This document shows, in pieces, positions 47,595 to 55,713 of a stretch of 64,000 nucleotides of DNA; positions within the stretch are counted from its first letter, which is position 1, and every line of letters begins with the position of its first letter. The translations under genes were made by a program, and so were the position numbers. The notes under the pieces are model-generated. The model was given only the letters and a program-made list of their open reading frames with translations, ran no database searches and had not been told where the DNA came from. Origin of the DNA: Paracoccus maritimus (GTDB lineage: Bacteria; Pseudomonadota; Alphaproteobacteria; Rhodobacterales; Rhodobacteraceae); NCBI RefSeq assembly GCF_025195095.1, contig NZ_JANAVZ010000004.1:124001-188000 (forward strand), read 5' to 3'.

Positions 47595-48401
47595 ATGGCT
47601 GAACCGCAACGCAAACGAGGCCGCCCACGCAGCGCGCCCGAGGCAGCGGGCACCATTCAGGCGCTGGATCGCGCGCTGGATATCCTGGACCTGCTGGCCG
47701 CGAATCCCGGTCTGACCTTGTCCGAGGTCGCCGAGCAGATGCAGCAGTCGCCATCGACCGTGCATCGCGTGCTGCACACGCTGGCCGCGCGCGGCGTGGC
47801 CGAAACCGATCTGGCCACGCAGACCTGGCATATCGGCCCGGCGACATTCCGGCTGGGTTCTGCCTTCATGCGCCGATCGGGCATCGTCGAGCGTGCTCGC
47901 CCGATGCTGCGCGCATTGATGGAACATACCGGAGAGACGGCAAATCTGGGTATCCTCAACGGCGATGCGGTGCTGTTTGTCAGTCAGGCCGAAACGCACG
48001 AGACGATCCGTGCCTTTTTTCCGCCGGGCACACGATCCCCGCTGCATGCCTCGGGGATCGGCAAGGCGTTGCTGGCGTTCGGTCGTGCCGATACGCTGCG
48101 AATGTTGCTGGATCATGTTCCGCTGAAACGGTTCACCGACCGGACCCTGACAACGGCCGAGGCGTTGCAGGAAGACCTGTCACGGATCAGGCATCGCGGC
48201 TTTTCCTTCGACGACGAGGAAAAGACCCGCGGCATGCGCTGCATCGCGGCCCCGGTCTTCGACCTGAGCGGCGAGGCCGTCGCCGGGATCAGCGTCAGCG
48301 GCCCCAGCCATCGCATCGGGCACGAACATGTCAAGACGCTGGGGGCCGCGGTGGCGGCGGCGGCAAGCGAGCTGTCACAGGCGCTGGGGGGAAAGGGCTG
48401 A
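47595..48401 (+). CDS. bhcR: IclR family regulator of the beta-hydroxyaspartate cycle
   Basis: IclR-type regulator of 268 residues: a basic N terminus (MAEPQRKRGRPRSA), a winged helix (LDILDLLAANPGLTLSEVAE, SPSTVHRVLHTLAARG) and an effector-binding domain (PPGTRSPLHASGIGKALLA, GMRCIAAPVFDLSGEAVAG). In P. denitrificans BhcR controls the bhc genes in response to glyoxylate. The ATG at 47595 has GGAGG upstream; an earlier ATG at 47520 adds an atypical segment. It is divergent from bhcA and ends before a strong terminator. Confidence 0.94.
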   Translation: MAEPQRKRGRPRSAPEAAGTIQALDRALDILDLLAANPGLTLSEVAEQMQQSPSTVHRVLHTLAARGVAETDLATQTWHIGPATFRLGSAFMRRSGIVERARPMLRALMEHTGETANLGILNGDAVLFVSQAETHETIRAFFPPGTRSPLHASGIGKALLAFGRADTLRMLLDHVPLKRFTDRTLTTAEALQEDLSRIRHRGFSFDDEEKTRGMRCIAAPVFDLSGEAVAGISVSGPSHRIGHEHVKTLGAAVAAAASELSQALGGKG

Positions 48402-48459
48402 GGCTGGTCACCGAGGCTGGATTGCAAGGCCCCCGCCGTGTCCCATCCGAAAACGCCAA

Positions 48460-48484
48460 GGGCCGCCGGGAAAACCGGCGGCCC
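48460..48484. terminator. Bidirectional terminator between bhcR and the purine permease gene
   Basis: Perfect 10-bp stem GGGCCGCCGG / CCGGCGGCCC with a 5-base loop. The forward tail is AAATTATTT and the reverse tail contains GCGTTTTCG, so it can end both converging transcripts. Confidence 0.8.
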
Positions 48485-48514
48485 AAATTATTTCCCGGAA
48501 CCCAGGCCTGGGTG

Positions 48515-49816
48515 TCAATGACCGCCGAAGAAGGCGAATTTGACGACGAACAGGGCAGCCACGATCCACGTCGCCGCGTGAACCTCGCGGGCGCGGCCGG
48601 TTAGCAGCTTGATCAGCGCATAGCTGATGAAACCGAACGCAAGTCCCGTGGCGATCGAGTAGGTGAACGGCATGGCCAGCGCGGTCAGCACGGCGGGTGC
48701 CGTCTCGGTCACATCATCCCACTCGATCTCTGCCAGTTCGCGCACCATCAGCGTGGCCACATACAGCAATGCAGGCGCGGTCGCATATGCGGGAACCGCA
48801 CCGGCAAGCGGCGCAAAGAATGTGGCCAGCAGGAACAGGCCTGCGACGACCAGCGCGGTCAGCCCGGTCCGACCGCCCGCCTGAACGCCCGAGGCGCTTT
48901 CGACATAGGCGGTGGTCGAGGATGTACCCAGAAGCGAACCGGCGGTGATCGCGGTGGAATCCGCCATCAAGGCGCGCGACAGCCCCTTGTTCTGATGGAC
49001 CGGCCCCTCGGTCAGCAGTCCGGCCCGCTTGGCAACGCCGATCAGGGTGCCGGTCGCGTCGAACACCTCGACCAGGACCATCACCAGAATGACGTGGAAG
49101 ATGCCGTAATGCAGCGCCCCCAGCAGATCCATCTGCAGGAAGGTCGGCGCGATCGAGGGCGGCATCGACATCACGCCCCTGAACTCGCTGACGCCAAGCA
49201 AAATCGAGGCGATGGTGATGACGAGAATACCGATCAGGATGGATCCCTTCACCTTCAGCGCGTCCAGCGCCACGATGATGAAGAAACCGGCGATGGTCAG
49301 CAGCGTGCCCGTATTGGTCAGATCACCCAGCCCGACCAGCGTCGCAGGGTTGTCCACCACCAGCCCCGAGCTTTGCATCGCGATGATGCCCAGGAACATC
49401 CCGATCCCGGCGGCAACCCCGCTGCGCATCGACATCGGAATGCCGGCGATCAGCCAGCGACGGATGCCGGTGGCGGACAGGAACAGGAAGATCAGGCCGC
49501 TGATGAAGACGGCACCCAGCGCCTGTTGCCAGGTAAAGCCCATCGCACCGACCACGGTGAACGCGAAAAACGCGTTCAGGCCCATCCCCGGCGCCATGCC
49601 GATCGGCCAGTTCGCCCAGAGCCCCATGATGGCCGAGCCGATGGCGGCGGCCAGGCAAGTGGCAATGAAGACAGCATCCCGATCCATCCCGGTCGAGGAC
49701 AGGATGTCGGGGTTTACGAAAATGATATAGGCCATGGTCAGGAAGGTCGTGATCCCGGCGATCACTTCCGTCCGGACATTGCTGCCATGCTCGGCGAGCT
49801 TGAAGTAGCGTTCCAT
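48515..49816 (-). CDS. AzgA-type NCS2 purine permease (adenine/guanine/hypoxanthine)
   Basis: Proton-coupled nucleobase permease of the AzgA/GhxP branch, 433 residues with 12 or more hydrophobic segments. It opens MERYFKLAEHGSNVRTEVIA and GITTFLTMAYIIFVNPDIL, and has PGMGLNAFFAF and SSTTAYVESASGVQAGGRTG, all typical of this branch. The ATG at 49816 has GGAGGAT upstream. It is divergent from the allantoinase-fusion gene, with a 19-bp palindrome between them. Uptake of guanine or hypoxanthine would feed GuaD and XdhAB encoded 15-20 kb away. Confidence 0.93.
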   Translation of the reverse strand: MERYFKLAEHGSNVRTEVIAGITTFLTMAYIIFVNPDILSSTGMDRDAVFIATCLAAAIGSAIMGLWANWPIGMAPGMGLNAFFAFTVVGAMGFTWQQALGAVFISGLIFLFLSATGIRRWLIAGIPMSMRSGVAAGIGMFLGIIAMQSSGLVVDNPATLVGLGDLTNTGTLLTIAGFFIIVALDALKVKGSILIGILVITIASILLGVSEFRGVMSMPPSIAPTFLQMDLLGALHYGIFHVILVMVLVEVFDATGTLIGVAKRAGLLTEGPVHQNKGLSRALMADSTAITAGSLLGTSSTTAYVESASGVQAGGRTGLTALVVAGLFLLATFFAPLAGAVPAYATAPALLYVATLMVRELAEIEWDDVTETAPAVLTALAMPFTYSIATGLAFGFISYALIKLLTGRAREVHAATWIVAALFVVKFAFFGGH

Positions 49817-49907
49817 TGATAATCCTCCGCGCGGCTCTCCCTTGCCGCCATTGCCAAACCTTATGGGCGACGAGAGCCCGCTCACAATCAGCGCCAACCC
49901 GCAAGTC

Positions 49908-49926
49908 TTTCAATGGCAAATTGAAA
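49908..49926. promoter_or_regulatory. Palindromic operator candidate between permease and allantoinase genes
   Basis: TTTCAAT-ggcaa-ATTGAAA is a perfect inverted repeat of 7-bp arms in a divergent promoter region, 91 bp upstream of the permease start and 109 bp before the allantoinase start. It is well placed to regulate both genes; the regulator is unknown. Confidence 0.5.
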
Positions 49927-50035
49927 CAACGTCGGATCTTCGTCGATTCGTTGATACAGAATTTTGCTTCTGCCCGCTTGCCCGGCAAGCCCTTGCGCGG
50001 TTTGCTGTCATAGAACAAAGCCGGAGGAGAGGCAG

Positions 50036-51442
50036 ATGCGCTACAGCCGCGACATGCGAGGATATGGCGAAACCACCCCGGACCCGAAATGGCCCGGCGG
50101 TGCGAGGATCGCCGTCCAGATCGTCATGAACTACGAGGAAGGCGGCGAGAACAGCATCGAGCACGGCGACAAAGCCTCGGAAGCGTTCCTGTCCGAGATC
50201 ATCGGCGCCCAACCCTGGCCCGGTCAGCGCCACTGGAACATGGAATCGATCTACGATTACGGCGCACGGTCGGGATTCTGGCGGCTGCACCGGATGCTGA
50301 AGGACATTCCCATCACGGTCTACGGCGTCGCGACCGCGTTGGAACGCGCCCCCGAGCAGGTCGCCGCGATGCAGGAGGCGGGTTGGGAAATCGCGACCCA
50401 TGGCCTGAAATGGATCGACTACAAGGACGTCCCGCGCGAGGTCGAGGCCGATCATATCGCGCAGGCGGTTGCGCTGCACACGCAGATCACCGGCGAACGA
50501 CCCTACGGATTTTATCAGGGCCGCACCTCGATGAACACGGTCGAACTGGGCTGCGAGGAAGGCGGCTTTGCCTATCTGGCCGACACCATCGCCGACGACC
50601 TGCCCTACTGGCATGTTCATCAGGGCCGGCCGCAGTTGATGGTGCCCTATACGATGGACGCCAACGACATGCGGTTTTCCAGCGGCCAAGGCTTCGGGAC
50701 CGGGGTCGAGTTCTTCGACTATCTGCGCGACAGCTTCGACATTCTCTATGCCGAAGGTCAGGCGGGCGCACCCAAGATGATGTCCATCGGGCTGCATTGC
50801 CGCCTGGCGGGACGGCCGGGCCGGGCCATGGCGATCCAGCGGTTCCTGGACCACTGCCGCGCGCATGAGGGGGTCTGGTTCGCCTCGCGGCTGGACATCG
50901 CGCGGCACTGGGCCGAAACGCATCCCCACCGCGAACGGCCGCAGCCCTCGAAGATGGATCGCGACGATTTCGTGGCCAAGTTCGGCGGCGTTTATGAGCA
51001 TTCGCCCTGGGTTGCCGAACGGGTCTGGGATGCCGAAATGGGCGCAGTTCACGACAGCGCCAAGGGGCTTGCCCGAAGGATGGCGCAGATCTTCCGCAGC
51101 GCCGACGATCAGGACCGACTGGGCGTGCTGGTCGCTCACCCCGATCTGGCGGGCAAGCTGGCCGCCGCAAAACAGCTGACGGCTGAAAGCACGTCCGAAC
51201 AGGCAAGCGCCGGGCTGGATGCGCTGACCGATGAGGAACGTGCCGAATTCACCCGTCTGAACGACGCCTACACGGCCAAGCACGGCTTCCCGTTCATCAT
51301 CGCGGTGCGCGACTATGACAAGCGCGGCATCCAGGATGCCATGCGGGCGCGGATCGACAACGATACGACCACAGAACGCGGCGAGGCCGAACAGCAGGTC
51401 ACGCGCATCGCGGAACTGCGGCTGAACGACATCCTGAAATGA
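50036..51442 (+). CDS. Fusion of PuuE-type allantoinase and OHCU decarboxylase
   Basis: Fused protein of 468 residues. Residues 1 to about 300 form a polysaccharide-deacetylase-fold allantoinase (PuuE type): MRYSRDMRGYGETTPDPKWP, ENSIEHGD, WEIATHGLKWIDY, SIGLHCRLAGRPGR. The remainder is OHCU decarboxylase (UraD): FGGVYEHSPWVAER, VLVAHPDLAGKLA, TSEQASAGLDALTDEE and KHGFPFIIAVR. It therefore carries OHCU to S-allantoin and on to allantoate on one chain. The ATG at 50036 has GGAGGAGAGG upstream. It is followed after 43 bp by the ureidoglycine aminohydrolase gene. Confidence 0.94.
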   Translation: MRYSRDMRGYGETTPDPKWPGGARIAVQIVMNYEEGGENSIEHGDKASEAFLSEIIGAQPWPGQRHWNMESIYDYGARSGFWRLHRMLKDIPITVYGVATALERAPEQVAAMQEAGWEIATHGLKWIDYKDVPREVEADHIAQAVALHTQITGERPYGFYQGRTSMNTVELGCEEGGFAYLADTIADDLPYWHVHQGRPQLMVPYTMDANDMRFSSGQGFGTGVEFFDYLRDSFDILYAEGQAGAPKMMSIGLHCRLAGRPGRAMAIQRFLDHCRAHEGVWFASRLDIARHWAETHPHRERPQPSKMDRDDFVAKFGGVYEHSPWVAERVWDAEMGAVHDSAKGLARRMAQIFRSADDQDRLGVLVAHPDLAGKLAAAKQLTAESTSEQASAGLDALTDEERAEFTRLNDAYTAKHGFPFIIAVRDYDKRGIQDAMRARIDNDTTTERGEAEQQVTRIAELRLNDILK

Positions 51443-51485
51443 ACGGTCCATCCCGCTGGGATCGTTGCCAGAACCGAGGTTAACC

Positions 51486-52379
51486 ATGACCCATAATCCG
51501 CCGCATGGCGCCCCGACCGGCGATCCTGCACCCGTCACAGCGGCCCCGCAGCAGGCAGGCTCTTACGCGGGTCCGGTTGCCGGGCTGCCGCCGCAGACCG
51601 GTCTGACGACCGATACCGCCGTCTTCACCGAGGCCTATGCCGTCATCCCGCGCACCGTCATGCGCGACATCGTGACCAGCTATCTGCCCGGCTGGACCGG
51701 CATGCGGATGTGGATGCTGGCCCGGCCGCTGTCAGGCTTTGCCGAGACGTTCAGCCAGTACATCGTGGAACTGGCCGAGGGCGGCGGCAGCGACGCGCCC
51801 GACGACGACCCCGAGATCCAGCACGCGATCTTCGTGACCGGCGGCGAACTGCGCGTCACCATCGCCGGCAAGCAGCATCTGCTGCGTCCGGGCGGCTTCG
51901 CCTATGTGCCGGCGGGCACCGAATGGTCGGTCCGCAACACCACGCCGGGCGAGACCGGCTTTCACTGGTGGCGCAAGCGCTGGCAGCCTTGCGCAGGCCT
52001 GGACAAGCCCGATCCGATCGTCGCGCAGGAACAGGATATCGCGCCGTCGCCGATGGCCGACACCGACGGGGCATGGGCCACGACGCGGTTCATGGATCCT
52101 GCCGATCTGCGCCACGACATGCATATCACCGTGGTCACGTTCAAGCCGGGCGGGTCGATCCCGTTTGCCGAAACGCATGTGATGGAACACGGGCTGTTCG
52201 TCATCGAGGGCAAGGCGGTCTATCGCCTGAACCGCGACTGGGTCGAGGTCGGACCGGGCGATTTCATGTGGCTGCGCGCGTTCTGCCCGCAGGCCTGCTA
52301 TGCGGGCGGGCCGGGGCCATTCCGGTATCTGCTGTACAAGGACGTGAACCGGCACGCGCCGATATGGCCCAACCGCTGA
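51486..52379 (+). CDS. allE: (S)-Ureidoglycine aminohydrolase
   Basis: Double-cupin manganese enzyme that hydrolyses S-ureidoglycine to S-ureidoglycolate and ammonia. The 297-residue product has two cupin units: the first around IFVTGGELRVTIAGKQHLL and PGGFAYVPAGTEW, the second around ITVVTFKPGGSIPFAETHVM, EHGLFVIEGKAVYRL and VGPGDFMWLRAFCPQ. The ATG at 51486 has GAGG upstream. It acts after allantoate amidohydrolase, whose gene is not in this window. A large hairpin follows 18 bp after the stop. Confidence 0.93.
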   Translation: MTHNPPHGAPTGDPAPVTAAPQQAGSYAGPVAGLPPQTGLTTDTAVFTEAYAVIPRTVMRDIVTSYLPGWTGMRMWMLARPLSGFAETFSQYIVELAEGGGSDAPDDDPEIQHAIFVTGGELRVTIAGKQHLLRPGGFAYVPAGTEWSVRNTTPGETGFHWWRKRWQPCAGLDKPDPIVAQEQDIAPSPMADTDGAWATTRFMDPADLRHDMHITVVTFKPGGSIPFAETHVMEHGLFVIEGKAVYRLNRDWVEVGPGDFMWLRAFCPQACYAGGPGPFRYLLYKDVNRHAPIWPNR

Positions 52380-52396
52380 TCCGTTAATCCCTGCCC

Positions 52397-52464
52397 CGCC
52401 GCCCCCGCGCAATGCCTGCGCAACGCCACCGTGCGTTGCGCGAGGACGCTGCGCGGGGGCGGCG
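52397..52464. other. Two-tier perfect hairpin downstream of allE
   Basis: An outer perfect 15-bp stem (52397-52411 with 52450-52464, CGCCGCCCCCGCGCA and its complement) encloses an inner perfect 9-bp stem, GCGCAACGC-caccgt-GCGTTGCGC (52418-52441). The forward tail is GCCGTTTCGG, so terminator function for allE is possible but the T-tract is weak. It could instead be a small structured RNA or a cruciform. Confidence 0.6.
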
Positions 52465-52756
52465 CCGTTTCGGCCAGCAAATGCTGCAAGTTCGGCTGCA
52501 CCGCGCATGCACAGAGGCGGCACCGGCCGTGCACAGCGCGTACACCGCTTGCGAACGGTCGGGTAAGGGATGTTGCGGGGTTTTGCCGGCTTTTTCCCAA
52601 AGCGGTGTTTTGGGGTCAGTCCGGCGGCGTCAGCACGGCCATCCGACCTGGGCAGGACGAAGCCAGACCCGGATGTCTGGAATTTCGATGCCGGGGGAGA
52701 TGTCTCGGCGTCTCAGCGTGTCACGCCCATAACTGCCATAAAGATACTCACCGACG
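52465..52756. other. Non-coding interval, no gene recognised
   Basis: Roughly 290 bp between the hairpin and the yrhK-like gene. Open frames here (for example 52570-52866) are short, lack family similarity, and run over the yrhK-like gene on the other strand. Similar short blocks (GCATGCACAG, CCGTGCACAG) recur near 52505 and 52530. I see no promoter, RNA gene or repeat that I can support. Confidence 0.5.
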
Positions 52757-53047
52757 TCAGCCCAACCGATCCGCCAGTGTCTCGGTCTTGCCCATCCGGT
52801 ACAGCCGGACCTCTCGCCACAGTTTCAGGGTCGGCTTCATCGCGAAGAACACCGAACCGATGGTAAAGAACCACGTGGCGGGGGTCATCCATGCGTCGGA
52901 AAAGAACATGATCGAGCCGACGAGGAAGAACAGCGCCGCCAGGAAATCGACGATGGTGTGGGCAATCTCGAACCGGGCATAGAGTCGCCGCGAGGCGGGG
53001 GTCGCCTCGCGGCGGTAGTGAAAGAATGCGCCGCGCCAGAAACTCAA
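52757..53047 (-). CDS. YrhK-like small membrane protein
   Basis: Protein of 96 residues with two hydrophobic helices ([18 protein letters not shown] and [18 protein letters not shown]) and the [16 protein letters not shown] pattern of YrhK-domain proteins. Function unknown. The best start is a TTG at 53047, giving [14 protein letters not shown] and overlapping the pheS stop in TTGA; a longer ATG reading would lie inside pheS. It is therefore translationally coupled to pheS. Confidence 0.72.
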   Translation of the reverse strand: MSFWRGAFFHYRREATPASRRLYARFEIAHTIVDFLAALFFLVGSIMFFSDAWMTPATWFFTIGSVFFAMKPTLKLWREVRLYRMGKTETLADRLG

Positions 53048-54123
53048 CGGTTCAGCCCCCCCGCGACGCTTGGCACGTCGCCCGGCATGAAGCCGAAATG
53101 CCTGAGCCAGCGCAGGTCGGATTCGAAGAAGGCGCGCAGGTCGGGGATGCCGTATTTCAGCATCGCGATCCGGTCGATGCCCATGCCGAAGGCAAAGCCC
53201 TGCCATTGGTCGGGGTCAATCCCGCCCGAGCGCAGCACATGCGGATGGACCATGCCCGAGCCCAGCACCTCGAGCCAGCCGTCGCCCTCGCCCACCTTCA
53301 GCGTGCCGCCTTGCCATGAACACTGGATATCGACCTCGGCCGAGGGTTCGGTGAAGGGGAAATGGCTGGCGCGGAACCGGGTCTTCACACGGGTGCCGAA
53401 ATAGGCCGAGAAGAATTCTTCCAGCGTCCATTTCAGCTGCGCCATGGAAATGTCGCGGTCGATGGCCAGCCCCTCGATCTGGTGGAACATCGGCGTGTGG
53501 GTCTGGTCCATGTCCATCCGGTAGACACGGCCCGGCGCGATGACGCGGATCGGCGCGCCCTGATCCTGCATGGCGCGGATCTGCACGGGGCTGGTATGGG
53601 TGCGCAGCACATGCGGCGGGCGGTCGTCGCCCGGCGCGCGGTGCATGAAGAAGGTGTCGTGTTCCTGCCGCGCGGGATGTTCGGGGGCGATGTTCAGCGC
53701 ATCGAAATTGTACCAGTCGGTTTCGACCTGCGGACCTTCGGCGACGGCAAATCCCATATCGGCGAAGATCGCGTTCACCTCGTCCATGACCTGGCTGACC
53801 GGGTGAATGGTCCCCTGCGGCCGCGGCCGGCCGGGCAGCGTCACGTCCAGCCATTCGCCCGCAAGCCGGGCTTCAAGCGCGGCGTCGTCCAGCGACGCCT
53901 TGCGGGCGCGCAGGGCGGTATCGATCTCGTCGCGCAGGGCATTCAGCGCCTTGCCTGTGGTCTGGCGTTCCTCGGGGCTCATCTTGCCCAGTTCGCGCAT
54001 CTTCAGGCTGATCTCGCCCTTCTTGCCAAGCGCGGCAAGGCGCACCTCTTCGATGGCGGCCGGGTCGGCGGCGTCCTTGATGCGGTCAAGCCATTGCTGG
54101 CGCAGGGGGGTCAGATCGTCCAT
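53044..54123 (-). CDS. pheS: Phenylalanyl-tRNA synthetase alpha subunit
   Basis: Class II synthetase subunit that forms the phenylalanine activation site in the alpha2beta2 enzyme. The 359-residue product has the N-terminal coiled-coil region, [19 protein letters not shown] (motif 1 region), [20 protein letters not shown] and the motif 3 stretch [19 protein letters not shown] chose the ATG at 54123, since AAGG lies eight bases upstream; the ATG at 54129 is too close. pheT is not adjacent; the next gene is the yrhK-like one. Confidence 0.97.
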   Translation of the reverse strand: MDDLTPLRQQWLDRIKDAADPAAIEEVRLAALGKKGEISLKMRELGKMSPEERQTTGKALNALRDEIDTALRARKASLDDAALEARLAGEWLDVTLPGRPRPQGTIHPVSQVMDEVNAIFADMGFAVAEGPQVETDWYNFDALNIAPEHPARQEHDTFFMHRAPGDDRPPHVLRTHTSPVQIRAMQDQGAPIRVIAPGRVYRMDMDQTHTPMFHQIEGLAIDRDISMAQLKWTLEEFFSAYFGTRVKTRFRASHFPFTEPSAEVDIQCSWQGGTLKVGEGDGWLEVLGSGMVHPHVLRSGGIDPDQWQGFAFGMGIDRIAMLKYGIPDLRAFFESDLRWLRHFGFMPGDVPSVAGGLNR

Positions 54124-54193
54124 CGTCATGCCTTCGGGTGCCGTGTCGGCGCCTGACTTAGCATTGTGGCGCGCGTTCGGAAAGGCCGTGAAA

Positions 54194-54213
54194 AAGGGGG
54201 CGATTGCCCCCTT
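54194..54213 (-). terminator. Rho-independent terminator after the AGCS symporter gene
   Basis: Stem AAGGGGGC-gatt-GCCCCCTT, perfect over 8 bp, followed on the reverse strand by a T-run (complement of the A-tract at 54191-54195). It lies 12 bp past the symporter stop and separates it from pheS. Confidence 0.85.
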
Positions 54214-54225
54214 CCCCATTTGTCG

Positions 54226-55632
54226 TCAGTTCCAGATGTCGCGGTTCACGCCCGGCGCGATGTCGGGATGTTCCGAGATGTGGAAGCGCGGTTCCTGCCC
54301 GGCCTTGCGCTGCCGGATATAGTCGCGCGTCACATAGGCGATGGTTCCCGACAGCAGCACGATGGCGATCAGGTTGATCGTGGCCATCAGGCCCATGCTG
54401 GCATCGGCGAAGTTGAACACCGTCGACACGGCCTGCATCGCGCCCCAGATCACCATGGCCAGCGCCGCGACCCGCAGCACCAGGATGCCGGTCGTGCCAC
54501 CGCCCAGGAACACCACCGCGTTCTCGGCATAGGAATAATTGCCGATGATCGAGGTGAAGGCGAAGAAGAAGATCGCGATGGCCACGAAGATGCCGCCGAA
54601 CCCGCCGAAATGGTCGGTCAGCGCGGCCTGGGTCAGGTTCACCCCGGTCAGTTCCGCGGATGGAATGACATCGGCCAGCAGGATCATCACCGCCGTCGCC
54701 GTGCAGATCAGCAGCGTGTCGATGAAGACGCCAAGCGCCTGCACGAAGCCCTGCGAGCTGGGGTGATGCGGGTCGGGCGTGGCCACCGCCGCGATGTTGG
54801 GCGCCGATCCCATCCCCGCCTCGTTCGAGAAAAGGCCGCGTTTGATGCCGTTCAGCATCGCCGCCATGACGCCGCCGGCAACGCCGCCCACCGCCTCTTG
54901 CAGGCCGAACGCGGATTTCACGATGCCGATCAGGATGCCCGGCACCTCGCCGATATTCATGATCAGCACGATGATCGCGGCCAGCAGATACAGCCCCGCC
55001 ATCGCCGGGACGACCTTTTCGGCCACGCGCGCGATCTGCGGGATGCCGCCGAAGATGATGATCCCCGCCAGAACCGCCAGAACGACGCCGACGATGGCCT
55101 TGTTGATCCCGAACGAGCGTTCGACGGCCTCGGCGATCGAGTTGGCCTGAACGGCGTTGAAGATCAGCCCGAAGGACGCGATCAGCGCCACCGAGAACAG
55201 CGCCGCCAGCCACGGCTGTTTCAGCCCGTGGGCGATGTAATAGGCCGGGCCGCCACGATACATGCCGCCGGGGCCGTGGATCTTGTAAAGCTGGGCCAGC
55301 GTGGATTCTGCATAGGCCGTGGCCATGCCGACCAGCGCCACCATCCACATCCAGAAGATCGCCCCCGGCCCTCCCAGGGTCAGCGCGACCGCGACGCCGG
55401 CGATGTTGCCGGTGCCCACCCGGCTGGCCAGGCTGACGGTCAGCGCCTGAAACGGCGAGATCCCGTCGCGGTCGGTTTCACCCGACCCGATGACGCAGCG
55501 CCACATCTCGGCGAAATGGCGGAACTGGATGAAGCCCAGCTTGATGGTAAAATAGATGCCGACGGCCAGAAGGCCGTAGATCAGCACGTATCCCCAGAAG
55601 ATGTTGTTGAGAAAATCAATGATCGCGTTCAT
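54226..55632 (-). CDS. AGCS family sodium:alanine/glycine symporter
   Basis: Inner-membrane sodium-coupled amino acid carrier of 468 residues with about ten transmembrane helices. Family signatures include SLASRVGTGNIAGVAVAL, GGPGAIFWMWMVALVGMATA, GGMYRGGPAYYIAHGL and FSNEAGMGSAPNIAA. The ATG at 55632 has AGGAGG nine bases upstream, which rules out the longer start at 55686. Substrate is probably alanine or glycine; glycine would link to the bhc cycle, but that is speculative. Confidence 0.94.
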   Translation of the reverse strand: MNAIIDFLNNIFWGYVLIYGLLAVGIYFTIKLGFIQFRHFAEMWRCVIGSGETDRDGISPFQALTVSLASRVGTGNIAGVAVALTLGGPGAIFWMWMVALVGMATAYAESTLAQLYKIHGPGGMYRGGPAYYIAHGLKQPWLAALFSVALIASFGLIFNAVQANSIAEAVERSFGINKAIVGVVLAVLAGIIIFGGIPQIARVAEKVVPAMAGLYLLAAIIVLIMNIGEVPGILIGIVKSAFGLQEAVGGVAGGVMAAMLNGIKRGLFSNEAGMGSAPNIAAVATPDPHHPSSQGFVQALGVFIDTLLICTATAVMILLADVIPSAELTGVNLTQAALTDHFGGFGGIFVAIAIFFFAFTSIIGNYSYAENAVVFLGGGTTGILVLRVAALAMVIWGAMQAVSTVFNFADASMGLMATINLIAIVLLSGTIAYVTRDYIRQRKAGQEPRFHISEHPDIAPGVNRDIWN

Positions 55633-55713
55633 GCGACAGCCTCCTGAAAGCGCAGTGGCCTCAGACTGTAACGGAAGCGTGACCACCGCAAGCGCGAAGA
55701 ACGCTGCCCCGCC

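Noticed and set aside
52431..52982. 183-codon forward frame over the hairpin and the yrhK-like gene
   Set aside because: Cysteine/arginine-rich, no similarity, and most of it is antisense to a better-supported gene.
54158..55348. 396-codon reverse frame overlapping the AGCS symporter gene
   Set aside because: Out-of-frame reading of the symporter on the same strand; Gly/Arg-rich with no family match.
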